Below, piece by piece: positions 1-9,586 of a stretch of DNA of 64,000 bases; within the stretch, counting starts at the first letter, position 1; every line of letters begins with the position of its first letter. The DNA comes from Microglena sp. YARC (lineage: Eukaryota > Chlorophyta > Chlorophyceae > Chlamydomonadales > Chlamydomonadaceae), in NCBI GenBank assembly GCA_022414725.1, contig CM039463.1, positions 22,391,511 through 22,455,510 of the forward strand, in the 5' to 3' direction. The position numbers and the translations under genes are program-made. The notes beneath the pieces were generated by a model. That model had not been told where the DNA came from. It did no database searches and was given only the letters and a program-made list of their open reading frames with translations.

Positions 1-306
1 CAGGCTGCCAGGGAGGTACAATGGTTGAAGAAATTGAGGGTGGATCTGGGTCTGCCTTGTGCTTTGGTTACCATTCAGGGTGACAACTTAGGGTCTCTAA
101 GTTGGGCCAAAGACTGGCAGCTCCTGCCTCGCAGCAAGCACATTGATGTTATTCATCACTACATCAAGGAGCTGGTGGAGGATGGTTCACTGGATGTTGC
201 CTATGTTAACACCGTGGATAACTGTGCTGACCCCTTCACCAAGCCCCTTGATCCTGCTGTGTTCTGGAGGTTTGTCCGCATGTTAGGTATGACCGCTTCT
301 TCTTAG
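1..306 (+). CDS. Ty1/copia pol, C-terminal RNase H end (partial, starts before window)
   Basis: The reading frame is open from base 1 and ends with TAG at 304-306. It encodes the last ~101 residues of a copia polyprotein, nearly identical to the C-terminus of the full copia ORF ending at 50471 on the other strand (shared QWLKKLRVDLGLPC, SKHIDVIHHYIKELV, CADPFTKPLD). This is the RNase H end with the typical copia 'KHIDVxxHxIxE' and 'DxxTKPL' motifs. The 5' part lies outside the window, so whether the copy is intact cannot be judged. It is followed by a 320-bp A/T-rich 3' leader and an LTR at 627, the expected order for a plus-strand element. Confidence 0.9.
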   Translation, partial: QAAREVQWLKKLRVDLGLPCALVTIQGDNLGSLSWAKDWQLLPRSKHIDVIHHYIKELVEDGSLDVAYVNTVDNCADPFTKPLDPAVFWRFVRMLGMTASS

Positions 307-626
307 GGTCATCCTTGCATTTGGTCATATTAGTTTCTTTTCGTTATCAAAGTTTGGCATTAGGTTCCTATTCCCGGATCGGGTTTTCTATACCGTTGTT
401 ACCCATTTTTGATATTAGTTTTTCCTCTCTTTCTAGCTTGGCAAATTGTTTTAGAATTTTTTGCCTTGTTTCATTCCTTCCTACAACCCTTTGGGTTCCA
501 TTTGAAGTTCTCTCGATTTTTCGGAGTTCTTTGATTTTTTTTTTTATATATGTTACATATAGTTCTATGTCCCCAGTGCCATAGGTGGAGAGGTAGTATT
601 GTATGTCACCTGTGTCATAGGTGGAG
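307..626 (+). other. copia 3' untranslated region before the 3' LTR
   Basis: No gene. The stretch is homologous to 50159-50470 (reverse complement), the same region of the complete copia element: T-rich tract, 'TTACATATAGTTCTATGTC', then two copies of 'CATAGGTGGAG', the second immediately before the LTR at 627 and likely part of the polypurine tract. Confidence 0.7.
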
Positions 627-1008
627 TGTCAGCATGAATTGCGGTGCTCTCACGCGTTTTATGACTTGGTGACTACTTATGTACTTCCTTAGAACTATCG
701 GCCCAGACAGTGTTTCTGTCTGTACTGTGTCAGCTTCCCGTAGACTGTGTCATCCTTCATGACACGGTGACAGCTTCCTGTTGACTGCGTCATCGGTCTC
801 TCACTGACACACTCTGTATAGCCGGTGCCTGGCTTAAGATTCCTGACTTAGGGTCTAGTCAGGTTACAGGCATCCGCCTCTCCCACCGCTGGTGTTCTTT
901 GGCATCCGCCTGTCCTTGTAACGCTATTCTTGTCTCCGTGTATAGATTGGCGCGTCTGTCTCCGCTGCATACATCTCTCTCCACTCTTCGAAGTGCTTTC
1001 TAGCTGAG
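627..1008 (+). repeat. Copia LTR (3' LTR of the plus-strand copy)
   Basis: Begins TGTCAGCATGAATTGCGG, the same start as the LTRs at 49856-50158, 56396-56628 and 58391-58688, and ends near 'GTGCTTTCTAGCTGAG', corresponding to their 'GTGTTATCCAAGCTGATA' end. It is longer (about 380 bp against 298-303 bp) because of an extra internal stretch with repeated 'TGTGTCA'/'GACACGGTGACAGCTTCC' units. The exact 3' end is approximate. Confidence 0.8.
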
Positions 1009-1019
1009 CAGTGTCATCA

Positions 1020-1130
1020 TCAACAACTCATGCACTGCCACAACCAATCGAGATCAACCATGCCTCTATACCACTTAAATAAAAATTCCTAAGCCCTATC
1101 AGAACTCAAACACTTGAACTCAAACCCATG
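1020..1130 (-). pseudogene. Fragment of copia integrase region
   Basis: The plus-strand text here (AACTCATGCACTGCC, then 'CCTAAGCCCTATCAGAACTC') is a diverged copy of 53166-53265, which lies inside the integrase-coding part of the minus-strand copia pol. It directly abuts the LTR end at about 1008 and then gag-leader sequence, so the order is scrambled: a deletion or rearrangement joined two copia copies here. No open frame. Confidence 0.6.
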
Positions 1131-2286
1131 TAGCAGAGGCGTACACCTAAAGAGGGCACCCATGGGAAGGACCAGGGGGTACGGTAAGACAAAGAAGTGA
1201 CCTCTGTCGAACCACGGAACGCACCCAGGGGTCCCAAGGATCCTAAGAGAGAAAAAATATCCACCAAGATATCATGCCAAAGAACCTCCACGGCCGCCGC
1301 TGGACGAGGGCCAGGACGGCGTCCACATAGGCCTTTAGCATGGGCGAAGTCCGGCGCTGCGACACCTGGGATCACAGAAGATGGGGAAGCGTTAGGGCGA
1401 AGTCGAGATTTGAGGTATGGGAAAAAAGGAGACGAGGATGAAAGTGCAGCAAGTCGCACCTGGTGCAGAAAATCGCACCAATGGCAGAAAATCGCAAATC
1501 GCAAGGGCAGAATTCGAAAAATGTATCGCCAGGATGCGAAGAGCAGAGCCGAGGCATGTAAAGGTCCTAATATCCCGCCGTCGATGATCAGTCAATCCCA
1601 AGTCCCCCCCTCTATCGCTCGACTCACCCGGTTGGGGGGTAGAGGGAGCAGCACCCGTAGTGGTGCTGACCATACCCCCCTGCTTCCTAACACCTCCAGA
1701 ATCTCCAGGTCCAGACGCGTAGGTCGTCATCCTCTGGCGAACCCTACGGCAGTGCCGGCGATCCGCCAGCTTGGTCGAAAAAATCCTCCAGAAGGTAGCA
1801 CAGAGCCACTAGAGCGCAAGCTCATGCAAGTAGCCGACCATCGGCTGGGCAGAGCAAAGGGGGGACAGACGACGTAGACATCAGCAGGGAGCTTGGCCGG
1901 CTTGGCAAACTCCGGGTCCGCAGGCAGAGCCTCAAACACCGGAGAAATGTTAGCGACGTCAAGGACGCGAGCAGACGAAGACGGGGTATCTCCACCGATG
2001 TCCAGGCTAGTCGCCGACTTGAGTCTGCACGTCACAGTCATCTACGACAGACGGGAGGAGGCGACAGACGGCAGGGGAGGAAAAGGAAGAGAAGATGGAG
2101 GAATGACTGGGGGGGGGGTTACTTCCACGATGGCGGAAGGATCCTCCTCTCCGGCAGCAAAGGCCGCTGGCGCGCAATCGTCTAGCCAATCTGTCGTCAT
2201 GTCAGGACTTCGGAACTTCCAGAATGAAGCTCGTTGAAGCCAAGTAGAGGACGACGGAGAAGATGCATTAAGCAGTGGTACCATGA
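1131..2286 (-). pseudogene. Copia gag 5' portion, decayed
   Basis: Minus-strand remains of a gag gene related to 54178-56358. The clearest match is at 2110-2200, which encodes a version of 'DWLDDCAPAAF' and 'PSAIVEVTPP', aligned with 'DWLDVCAPAAS' and 'PSAIVEVTPP' in the complete copy. The frame is broken repeatedly, and only short ORFs survive in all frames. With the LTR at 2300-2645 to its right it forms the 5' end of a minus-strand copia whose 3' part is missing. Confidence 0.7.
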
Positions 2287-2299
2287 GGAGCCCGTAACC
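2287..2299 (-). promoter_or_regulatory. Copia primer-binding site (degenerate)
   Basis: Reads GGTTACGGGCTCC on the minus strand, immediately inside the LTR. It resembles GGTTATGGGCCC, complementary to the anticodon-loop half of initiator tRNA-Met, the primer known for Drosophila copia. See also 5147-5158 and 56382-56395. Confidence 0.5.
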
Positions 2300-2645
2300 T
2301 ATCAGCTTTAATACACTCCGTGGAGTGGACAGTGATGAAAGCAGCGGAACAGACGCGCCAATCTATACACGGAGACAAAAATAACATTACAAGCACAGGA
2401 GACCCATTAAGGGGCACCAGCGGTCAAGGGGCGGCAGCCTGTAACCTGAGTCTAGAACCTAAGCCAGGAATCTTAAGCCGGGAGCCGGCAAGACAGCACG
2501 TGTCAGTAGAACCGGTGACGCAGCCAGCAGGAAGCTGTCACTACGGGAAGCTGGCACAGTACTGGCAGAGCCGATAGTTCTAAGGAAGTACATAAGTTGT
2601 CACCAAGTCATAAAACGCGTGAGAGCACCGCAATTCATGCTGATA
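2300..2645 (-). repeat. Copia LTR (5' LTR of a minus-strand remnant)
   Basis: Homologous over its length to the LTRs at 49856 and 56396: same 'TATCAGCTT' inner end, 'CGCCAATCTATA' and 'GGGGCACCAGCGG' blocks, and the outer end 'GAGCACCGCAATTCATGCTGATA'. It lies in inverted orientation to the LTR at 627-1008. No 3' partner is present in the window. Confidence 0.8.
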
Positions 2646-2749
2646 ACTGTAAATAATAAATGATTCAGAACAGGATTCAAAGGTGTATGGCACAGGAGCA
2701 GAGGTCTTCAGAGTAATGTCAGGCTACTGGGGTAGCTGGTCTTTATGGG

Positions 2750-2945
2750 AACCGGCAAAGGGGCTGCAGGCTAGATTGCAGGGAAGCTGCTAGGAAGCTA
2801 GGAGGAAACTGCAGATAGGCTGCAGGCTAGGTTGCAGAGAAGCTGCTAGATAGGAAGCTGGAAGGAAACTGCAGATAGGCTGCAGGCTAAGTAGCAGTGA
2901 TGCTGCTGGGAAGGGAGAAGGAAGCTGCAGGGTTGCAAGCTTGCT
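2750..2945. repeat. ~60-bp tandem repeat, about 3 copies
   Basis: Three imperfect units built around 'GGAAACTGCAGATAGGCTGC' and 'AGGCTAGATTGCAGGGAAGC'. No coding content. The rest of 2646-3200 shows no gene. Confidence 0.7.
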
Positions 2946-3202
2946 TGGTTACGAGAAAAGTGCATGATCTGAGATGGGAGAGTAAGTTTAGACAATATGC
3001 CTGAGCTAGTCCCCCCATAATTTGGGAGCATCCTAAATTAGAGTATTGCAGTCATCTTGCAATAAGCATGAGGGAATCTAAATGGTCAAAATATACATCA
3101 GTACATGAGGCAGTACAATACATCAGTACAGAAGACAGTACAAATTTCAATCCTAGAGTGTTCATGGCTAAAACAGTTTAGTGCAAAGAACTATAGGGGC
3201 AT

Positions 3203-4537
3203 CTAGGTGCCAGATGCTGGGTATCCATCAAGCTCCAGCTGCTGGTTGATTTTTCCTAAAAGAGTGGAAAATGACCTCTTAGACATCCTAGGGGTGTCCA
3301 GCATGTTGATGAGCCAAAAATCCGTTGGGTTCCAGTGCATGCTCAGGTTGTTGACACAGATTACTTTCCCTCCAGGGTACACACAGCTGATGGGATTCAT
3401 GAGCAGTGAATCAGCATAGTGAAGTGGCTGAGATCCATCAATCATTGCCAGAGCCATGAAGTTATGCTCTTCCTCATTGTCTGTGGTAGACTGGGAAGTG
3501 GAGCATTCACCATCAGCAACATGTGCATGTCTGCTCTTGTCACGACGGCTGTAGTTCTTGGGGTCCTTCTTGGAGCTTCTGGTGTCCCTCTTAGGAGACT
3601 TGGCCTTGCTGGAGGACCTCTTGGTTGCTTCACCATGGGCAGGGGGTGATGGAGAACCTCGGTCAGCTCTTGTAGAGGCAGGTCTGTGTGCCAAGTTAGT
3701 GTCAGCACTTGTGCAGGTAGTGGAGTTGTGACCAAATCCACCACAGTTCCAGCAGGTCATCAGGGTTGATGGGACGCGGTCCCTCCTTGCTCTACCTCTG
3801 AAGGCAGCAGCTGCCATGTGGTCAGTCTCTTCAGGGGAGATGACAGAGTCAGAGATCTGGTTAGAGACCTGGTAGCTGATGATCTGTGTTTGGAAGGATG
3901 CAAAATCAGGGCAGACAGAGTTGTGGAAGGAGGATCGGAATCCACTGTACTCCGAGCGGGTTGACGGTCCCTGCACAATAATGCTGAGAAAGGCAGGAAT
4001 GGAAGTGTTACTGACTCCATTGACTTGGGGAAGCTAGGAGTATAACTCATAGCTTCTTGAGAGATAGACCTGCAGGGACTCAGAGGGTGTCATGCTGAGG
4101 TTGTACATGGATCTCACAGAACCTGTCTCAAGATCAGAGTTGCGCTCCCCATAGGTGGCCTTCATGAACCTGAAGGTTTTGGCAGCAACGTCTGTGTGTG
4201 CGATGATAGCTTGTTGGATAGGGTCTGAGCAGTGCCTGAGGATTTCATTTATAGCTACTACATTATTTACGACTGTGATCCGGTTGGGAACATGACGAGC
4301 CGCAACAACTGCATTAGCATGGTCAATATTCGGGTAATAATTTTCATCCATCGGGTACTCGTCACCTGTTGCTGGTTCCTCATTGGGGGGGAGGGGCAGC
4401 GCGGCGTCAATGGCAACTCCAATGCATCCCTGGAAGGATTTGAGATGGCGGAGCATGAATGGGCCAAACTTGTGCCAGCAGGGGACTCCGGGTCCTCCAT
4501 CGAAGATGAAGGCTGGTTGCTTATTAGTCGTTGCCAT
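3203..4537 (-). pseudogene. Copia-type Gag-like ORF with CCHC zinc knuckle, one in-frame TAG
   Basis: A 445-codon frame from ATG 4537 to TAG 3203, broken only by TAG at 4034-4036; both halves are in the same frame. The N-terminal half (start MATTNKQPAFIFDGGPG) has the organisation of copia-type Gag/UBN2 capsid domains, with a mid-region 'HTDVAAKTFRFMKATYG'. The C-terminal half has a classic zinc knuckle CWNCGGFGHNSTTC (CX2CX4HX4C), followed by a basic Ser/Lys-rich tract. The broken codon falls in 'YELYS-stop-LPQVNG', where CAG (Gln) would fit, so a C-to-T change is the simple explanation. No protease or polymerase follows. The probable LTR at 5159 and the site at 5147 suggest a different copia family from the one at 49856. 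Confidence 0.65.
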
Positions 4538-5146
4538 GTTGTCTGTCGCGGCGCTGGGGTCTTGGGGTCTTGTCTGCTTTCACACCGAGTTAATAAACCG
4601 GCCTGTGGGAGTGTGGGTAATTCGGATGTGAAGCTTGTCGGTCTTCAGTCTTGGTCGTGTGTTTCGGAGGTAGAGGGGAGGGGGTGTTGACAGCGAAGGG
4701 GATCCGAAGGGATCCGGGTGTTCTGAAATGATGTTGGTGCGTAGCAGGTGTGTGTGTGGGGGGGTGTGTGGGTGTGTGTGTGTGTGTGTGTGTGTGGGGG
4801 GGGGGGGGTACGATGGTGTGCAGGGCTGATCTCCGTGGCACAACAATCTCAGAGGATTGTTCAACGCTGTGTGTGATCTAATGAGTAGTACAACTCACGT
4901 AGGGGATCTACTGCGACTTCTGGACTGCGTCTATGGGGCGTCTTGAACGCGAAGTAGAGACAACAACTGTTGTGTGGGCAGTAGGCGAGGCAGCGCAGGA
5001 GTAGATTCCTCACGACGAAGCATAGGCAATCCAGGGCCAGAAGCAATACTCAAGCCGTCGAGCAAGTCAGAGGGAAAACTATCACCTTGTGCAGGGCTGA
5101 ATCTCCGTGGCACAGGCGCAGTGGCGTCGTCTTCGGGCAGCGGTCG
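4538..5146 (-). other. Leader of the second copia-like element, with GT microsatellite
   Basis: No gene. Holds a (GT)n/G run at 4748-4809 and two copies of 'TGTGCAGGGCTGATCTCCG' (about 4816 and 5090) about 270 bp apart. It sits between the presumed LTR and the gag-like ORF. Confidence 0.4.
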
Positions 5147-5158
5147 GGCCGATAACCT
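5147..5158 (-). promoter_or_regulatory. Probable primer-binding site of second copia-like element
   Basis: Minus-strand GGTTATCGGCCC differs by one base from GGTTATGGGCCC, the half-tRNA-iMet primer site known in Drosophila copia. It is placed upstream of the gag-like ORF as expected. Confidence 0.5.
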
Positions 5159-5378
5159 TTCAATACTATAGTTGTTACACGTTAGTGAACTGAAGAGAAG
5201 ATCATTAAGAGCGCAACGAGTGCGACTATATAGAAGACGGGAGTCTGCAGGGAGATCCTGCAGACCCAGCTAGGCCATAGCTAGCCTATGGCCTGGCGGC
5301 AGGCAACTCGGGACCTGGAGGTACCAGGTGCCGGTATGCATTATGCCGACTCAGTGCCCAATGTATCGGACAATAACA
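5159..5378 (-). repeat. Probable 5' LTR of second copia-like element
   Basis: Minus-strand sequence starting TGTTATTGTCCGATACATTG and ending just before the primer-site match. It contains TATA-like 'TCTATATAGTCGC' near 5230 and the palindromes 'GGCCATAGCTAGCCTATGGCC' in broken form and 'CTGCAGGGAGATCCTGCAG', common in LTR U3. No second copy is visible in the window, so the boundaries are inferred. Confidence 0.4.
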
Positions 5379-5590
5379 TAATTCACATAGCCATCATTCA
5401 CCCACTCATACTCAGGGCTGGGCTGTTTTTGTGTGTTCGTGTGTGTGTGTGTGGGGGGGGCTAAACACTTATTGCACGAGGTCTAAAGTGGTGCCAATAG
5501 ACTGCCCTTACCAAGGGCTACTCATGGGTGGTCTTAGAATGTCATTTTGAGGTCTAAGTAAAAGTTAGCAAAAAAAACAAATGAGGGCTG

Positions 5591-5635
<45 letters not shown>

Positions 5636-6022
5636 TGAGGTGCTCCGAATGACCTGAAAATAAACTCAAAATATCGCCATGATACATGCCATTACGGCCC
5701 CATTATCAGAAAAAACACAATCGGCCTTACTGAAATATTTGAGGCCTGCTGAATGCACACGTTTTACTATAATTATAGGATTTCCGTCCAAAAGGTTGGG
5801 TCACTGTGCGCCACCCTTGCACTCGGAGGATCTATCCTTTCGTCAACGCACTACTCAGGACCTCGGGGATGTGGTGTTGTACTCACTTCACACTCCCCAT
5901 GCAGACGTGTAGCCTGGAGGCTAATGTACCATGTAAGCAGCATGCAGGCCCCACACACTCGGTCGGCTCTCCTCACCTGGTCTACTACGGGTTCGTTAAC
6001 ATGAGTCGGATCAATGTATGAT
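5379..6022. other. Spacer with poly-C tract, no gene
   Basis: Contains a (GT)n/G run near 5438-5460 and a pure C homopolymer of about 40 bases at 5591-5631. Short ORFs at 5679-6063 overlap one another in several frames and show no recognisable product. Confidence 0.6.
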
Positions 6023-6038
6023 GGTGTTGAAAAACACC
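6023..6038 (-). terminator. Histone mRNA 3' stem-loop of H2B
   Basis: Minus strand GGTGTTTTTCAACACC: 6-bp stem, 4-base loop, matching the replication-dependent histone 3' stem-loop bound by SLBP. It lies 31 bp after the H2B stop codon. Confidence 0.92.
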
Positions 6039-6069
6039 GTTGTTTTGCTGAGCGGAGGGCCATGGCAAT

Positions 6070-6438
6070 TTATGCGGAGGTGAACTTGGTGACGGCCTTG
6101 GTGCCCTCGGACACAGCGTGCTTGGCAAGCTCTCCGGGCAGGACCAGACGCACAGCAGTCTGAATCTCGCGGGAGGTGACAGTGGGCTTCTTGTTATAGC
6201 GAGCCAGGCGAGCGGCTTCGGAGGCGATCTTGTCGAAGATGTCGTTGATAAAGGAGTTGAGAATGCCCATGGCCTTGGAACTGATGCCAGTATCGGGGTG
6301 CACCTGCTTCAGCACCTTGTAGATGTAGATCTTGTAGGTCTCAGCCTTGGCCATCTTCTTAGCCTTCTTCTTGCCCTCCGCAGTCTTAGCGGGGGCTGCC
6401 TTCTTCGCGGGAGCCTTCTCAGCAGCTTTGGGTGCCAT
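6070..6438 (-). CDS. H2B: Histone H2B
   Basis: 122 residues, a normal length for algal H2B. H2B pairs with H2A and forms the outer part of the nucleosome core in the nucleus. The basic N-terminal tail ([16 protein letters not shown]...) is Lys/Ala/Pro-rich. The histone fold starts at '[21 protein letters not shown]' (split here as [10 protein letters not shown] and LKQVHPDTG) and ends with the family's C-terminal helix, '[20 protein letters not shown]'. The Lys in 'AVTKFTSA' is the conserved ubiquitination position in this family. No intron. Transcribed divergently from the H2A gene at 6711 across a 272-bp shared promoter, with a TATA box 69 bp upstream of ATG and a stem-loop 3' end. An S-phase-regulated replication-dependent gene is inferred from this architecture. 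Confidence 0.97.
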   Translation of the reverse strand: MAPKAAEKAPAKKAAPAKTAEGKKKAKKMAKAETYKIYIYKVLKQVHPDTGISSKAMGILNSFINDIFDKIASEAARLARYNKKPTVTSREIQTAVRLVLPGELAKHAVSEGTKAVTKFTSA

Positions 6439-6710
6439 TGTAATGTGTTGGGAGTTGGTGACTGAGATACAACTGCAGGGATATTTTCACGGTCCGAGAC
6501 GCGAATTTTATATCAGTGTTCGGTCAACGTAAGGGTCAACCGGAACAACGGATCAGCAGGACCTAGCTCGACGGAAACCGGGGCAGCGGCGGGGGGTCTA
6601 GATCGGCGACGGATCAGCAGGACCATATCAGACTGTATAAATTCGCCCTCGACCTTGAAGGGCGGAACGGTTGCACCCCCTCGTGACTTCTACATCAGTC
6701 AAACGTTACA
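6439..6710. promoter_or_regulatory. Bidirectional H2B/H2A promoter
   Basis: TATAAA boxes face each way: 6507-6512 (minus) for H2B, 69 bp from its ATG, and 6636-6641 (plus) for H2A, 75 bp from its ATG. The motif GGATCAGCAGGACC occurs twice (6550-6563 and 6611-6624). The same motif, reverse-complemented, occurs twice in the second histone promoter (57613-57626 and 57684-57697), so it is a likely shared histone control element. Confidence 0.85.
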
Positions 6711-7091
6711 ATGGCAGGCAAACCCGGAGGCCGTGGAGGCAAGAAGTCTGTTTCTCGCAGCGCGAAGGCTGGACTCCAGTTCCCTGTGGGCCGTGTTGCC
6801 CGCTACCTGAAGAAGGGCAAGTACGCCGAGCGCGTTGGTGCTGGTGCCCCTGTGTACCTGGCCGCTGTCCTTGAGTACTTGTGTGCTGAGCTCCTGGAGC
6901 TGGCTGGCAACGCTGCCCGCGACAACAAGAAGACCAGGATCATCCCCCGCCACGTTCAGCTGGCCATCCGCAATGACGAGGAGCTTTCCAAGCTGCTGGA
7001 CTCCGTCACCATCGCCAATGGCGGAGTTCTGCCCAACATTCACTCCGTGCTGCTCCCCAAGAAGTCTGCCAAGAAGGAGTCCGAGGCCTAA
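6711..7091 (+). CDS. H2A: Histone H2A
   Basis: 126 residues, intronless. Nucleosome core histone. Shows the H2A signature [17 protein letters not shown] near residues 20-36, acidic-patch residues in '[19 protein letters not shown]', the docking region '[19 protein letters not shown]' and '[12 protein letters not shown]'. The C-terminal tail [10 protein letters not shown] has no SQEF motif, so this is canonical H2A and not H2A.X. The Asp in 'LLDSVT' replaces the Gly found in most H2As and in the second copy here. Divergent with H2B at 6438; the stem-loop at 7156 ends the mRNA. Confidence 0.97.
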   Translation: MAGKPGGRGGKKSVSRSAKAGLQFPVGRVARYLKKGKYAERVGAGAPVYLAAVLEYLCAELLELAGNAARDNKKTRIIPRHVQLAIRNDEELSKLLDSVTIANGGVLPNIHSVLLPKKSAKKESEA

Positions 7092-7155
7092 GCAACTATT
7101 GGGTCAAGAGAGTCCCTGCATTTAATTCGACTAGTTAATATCTGCAACGCAAAAA

Positions 7156-7171
7156 GGTGTTTTTCAACACC
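7156..7171 (+). terminator. Histone mRNA 3' stem-loop of H2A
   Basis: GGTGTTTTTCAACACC, identical to the stem-loops at 6023 (minus) and 57056 (minus), 64 bp after the H2A stop codon. Its presence outside the ORF shows that TAA is a real stop in this genome. Confidence 0.92.
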
Positions 7172-7177
7172 ACTGAC

Positions 7178-7245
7178 TTGAACTCGATTACATAGCTCAA
7201 ACCAGCAATAAGGCTGCTCGCTTTCTTCGGCTGTAAAAGCAATCT
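7178..7245 (+). repeat. Dispersed repeat D (~65 bp), histone-flank copy
   Basis: Contains 'ACTTGAACTCGATTACATAG' and 'CAATAAGGCTGCTCGC'. Related copies occur at about 8700-8768, 9255-9320 and 10848-10912 (plus), and at 10175-10232, 21425-21490 and 56985-57053 (minus). The 56985 copy occupies the same position after the second H2A stem-loop. The rest of 7246-7725 shows no gene. Confidence 0.55.
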
Positions 7246-7725
7246 AATTCAAAAGCTATCAGAATTTTCAGACTAACGTCCTACTAGGTAACCAGAGCGC
7301 ATCGTGCTGTAATGTCCATTCACAAATTATGATTTCATTGCCTGGGTTCAACACCATTCACCCTTCGCATCGCAGTTGTATGAACTGTATCACATCTCAC
7401 CCAGTACCATAACTAGTGGTCATAATACATTTTGCCCTTCATACTCGGTCATTCCCAAGTGGCTCACTGGTATTACCAAACAGTGTTACCAGGCATGGAC
7501 ACTCCGCTATTGGATTGCACACACAAACATATTTGCTTACAATCGGCTTGTTATGTCCATTCTTCGTTCCTTTAAAACTAGCTAGTAGGGCAGACAATTG
7601 CATAGCCTGCGTCCTGTGACGCAACCGACCCATAGCCTGCGTTCTGCGACGCAACGAACTCACTGAAGCTGCGTTTCCGATGCAGGGCGCAGCGTCCTGA
7701 ACAACCCTAGTCTGTGTGTTTGGAT

Positions 7726-7920
7726 CAGGGTACTGTTAAGCGCGCGCGGCGACGCGGTGCCGCGCTGCCTTTTTGAGCCCCTCAGCGCGTTTCGCGCAGT
7801 TTTTTCAACCCCCTGTGGGCGCAGCGCGCAGTTTTTGCGCTTTCTGCACTAAACAGCGCTGACCAATTTGACATTTGTGCGCTTTAAGCGCTGCCCAATT
7901 TGGCAAGAAGTAGTACCCTG
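7726..7920 (+). mobile_element. MITE, hAT-like (copy 1 of 3)
   Basis: 195 bp with terminal inverted repeats CAGGGTACT / AGTACCCTG and a GC-rich interior full of 'GCGC' steps and 'AAACAGCGCTGACCAATTTG'. No coding capacity. Related copies are at 34463-34653 (opposite orientation) and 46999-47191; those two have clear 8-bp target duplications, but this copy does not. Confidence 0.75.
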
Positions 7921-8694
7921 ATGCTGGGATGGAGTCATGCAAGCAAGTGGATATATTGCCAACTTCAAGTTCTAGCTCAAAATTGCTCAGGATAATTGGC
8001 TGGCTGCCCATAGTAGCATTAATCTATTGTGAAAATAGCGCTTTGATTGGAATCGATTATGTTATTGCCAAAGACGGCGGGAAGCCTTAAATGGGGGTGA
8101 AGCTATGCAACCAAGTTCAAGTCCCAGTAGCATGAATAACCACTTTGGCCCTGGTCATTACCTTCACACAGGTGAACACCATAGGTCTGGGATCGGATAC
8201 AGGCCAACCTGGTGATTGGAGTATAGCTTTTGTGCTCAATCACACTCTCTAGCAGTATTTCAAGGCCGGATCCTTCAGCCCCCCTTCCCCCCCTTCCCCA
8301 GGACCTTCACACATATGAACACACTTCTGAAACAGCAGCCTTTATACACTTTAAGGGCTGGTCCCCATGGCTTCTAGCGACCCCGTGAGTGTACAATAAA
8401 ACCACTGTAGGATGCTCCACACTGTTTTTCTTTTCAGCTACCAGCACCAGCTTTTAGGCAGCTCCCTGGGACTGCGACTTGACCAAAGCCAAAGATTCCA
8501 GTAGCACTGGAAATCTGACAATACCAGCTTCCAGGTGCCTATGTTGCTTAAGGTTTGGATGAAGAGAGAGCCTAGGGGGTTGCCTAGAAGCTGCTGATCG
8601 TGGCTGTAAAGAAAAACTATGATGCCCCCCTGTAGCTTCATGCAACAACAGGAGCATATATACATAGAGCGCAGGTGGCATGTAGCAGTATCTT
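7921..8694. other. Spacer without recognisable gene
   Basis: Mixed-composition sequence with short overlapping ORFs only. A fragment related to repeat D ('AAAGACGGCGGGAAGCC') lies near 8070. Confidence 0.5.
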
Positions 8695-8699
8695 GCCCG

Positions 8700-8768
8700 G
8701 CACGGTGGAACTTGAACTTGGTTACTTAGGTCCAGCCTGTAAGGCTGCTCGCCATCTTCGGCAATAAC
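8700..8768 (+). repeat. Dispersed repeat D
   Basis: 'GGAACTTGAACTTGGTTACT' ... 'AAGGCTGCTCGCCATCTTCGG'. See the entry at 7178. Confidence 0.5.
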
Positions 8769-8794
8769 ATCGCGGGGCATCACGGGGCTGGCAC

Positions 8795-9178
8795 GGTGGG
8801 CTGAAGCTGTAGCTGTGGCGATGAGCTGTAGCTACATAGAGCTGTGGCGATGTACCTGTATCTGTAGCTGTGGCTGTGGCGATGAGCTGTAGCTACATAG
8901 AGCTGTGGCAATGTACCTGTATCTGTAGCTGTGGCGATGAGCTGTAGCTACATAGAGCTGTGGCGATGTACCTGTATCTGTATCTGTAGCTGTGGCGATG
9001 AGCTGTAGCTACATAGAGCTGTGGCGATGTAGCTGTAGCTGTAGCTGTGGCGATGAGCTGTAGCTACATAGAGCTGTGGCGATGTACCTGTAGCTGTAGC
9101 TGTGGCGTTGAGCTGTAGCTACATAGAGCTGTAGGGATGTAGCTGTAGCTGTGGCAATAAGCTGTAGCTACGAAGAGC
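8795..9178. repeat. ~60-bp tandem repeat, about 6 copies
   Basis: Units of 'GTGGCGATGAGCTGTAGCTA' + 'CATAGAGCTGTGGCGATGTA' + 'CCTGTATCTGTAGCT', internally made of a CTGTAG hexamer. Lies just downstream of the HECT gene's last exon. Confidence 0.8.
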
Positions 9179-9254
9179 CAGCCCCCATCTCGGCTCTTGC
9201 CACAAGGCACCCAGTGCGAAGCGCTATTTTATTTGTTGAAGCAGGGTTGGAGTT

Positions 9255-9320
9255 ATAAACAACTTGAACTTTGTTACATGGCCCCAGCCAGCAATTTGAC
9301 AGCTCGCTGTCCTCAGATTG
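9255..9320 (+). repeat. Dispersed repeat D
   Basis: 'AACTTGAACTTTGTTACATG' ... 'CAGCCAGCAATTTGACAGC', followed by three 'TGTACTTCTTCACGGTCAGA'-type 18-bp units to 9380. Confidence 0.55.
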
Positions 9321-9399
9321 TACTTCTTCACAGTCAGACTGTACTTCTTCACGGTCAGATTATACTTCTTCACGGTCAGGCTGCGGTAAAAAAGTGGCT

Positions 9400-9586
9400 C
9401 TAGCTAAGGTCAAAACCAGCGCCCGCGTGGATGGCCATCAGCAACTTGCGCCTCATCAGCTCCACAGTTGGGTAGGGAGGTAGTTTGAGCAAGTTCATAC
9501 ATGTGGCGGCTGTGGGCAGTCGCTCAACAGCACTTGGGTCAAGCACACTCCCACTCATCTGAATGCAGAAGCACGGCTCGAGGTAT
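9400..9586 (-). CDS. HECT ligase exon N (last exon, catalytic cysteine)
   Basis: Acceptor TGTAG|ATACCT; stop TAG 9400-9402. Encodes '[20 protein letters not shown]', then '[16 protein letters not shown]' with the catalytic Cys codon at 9499-9501, and the C-terminus '[17 protein letters not shown]'. The phase-2 junction with exon M rebuilds the family's conserved G-F-K-Y-L-E-P. Confidence 0.93.

Noticed and set aside
1106..1877. ORFs at 1197-1877 (plus) and 1106-1504 (minus) as host genes
   Set aside because: They lie in a decayed copia gag/leader region and overlap in antisense frames without recognisable domains.
6118..6465. ORFs antisense to histones (for example 115 codons opposite H2B, 114 opposite each H2A)
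   Set aside because: Shadows of the strongly biased histone codons.
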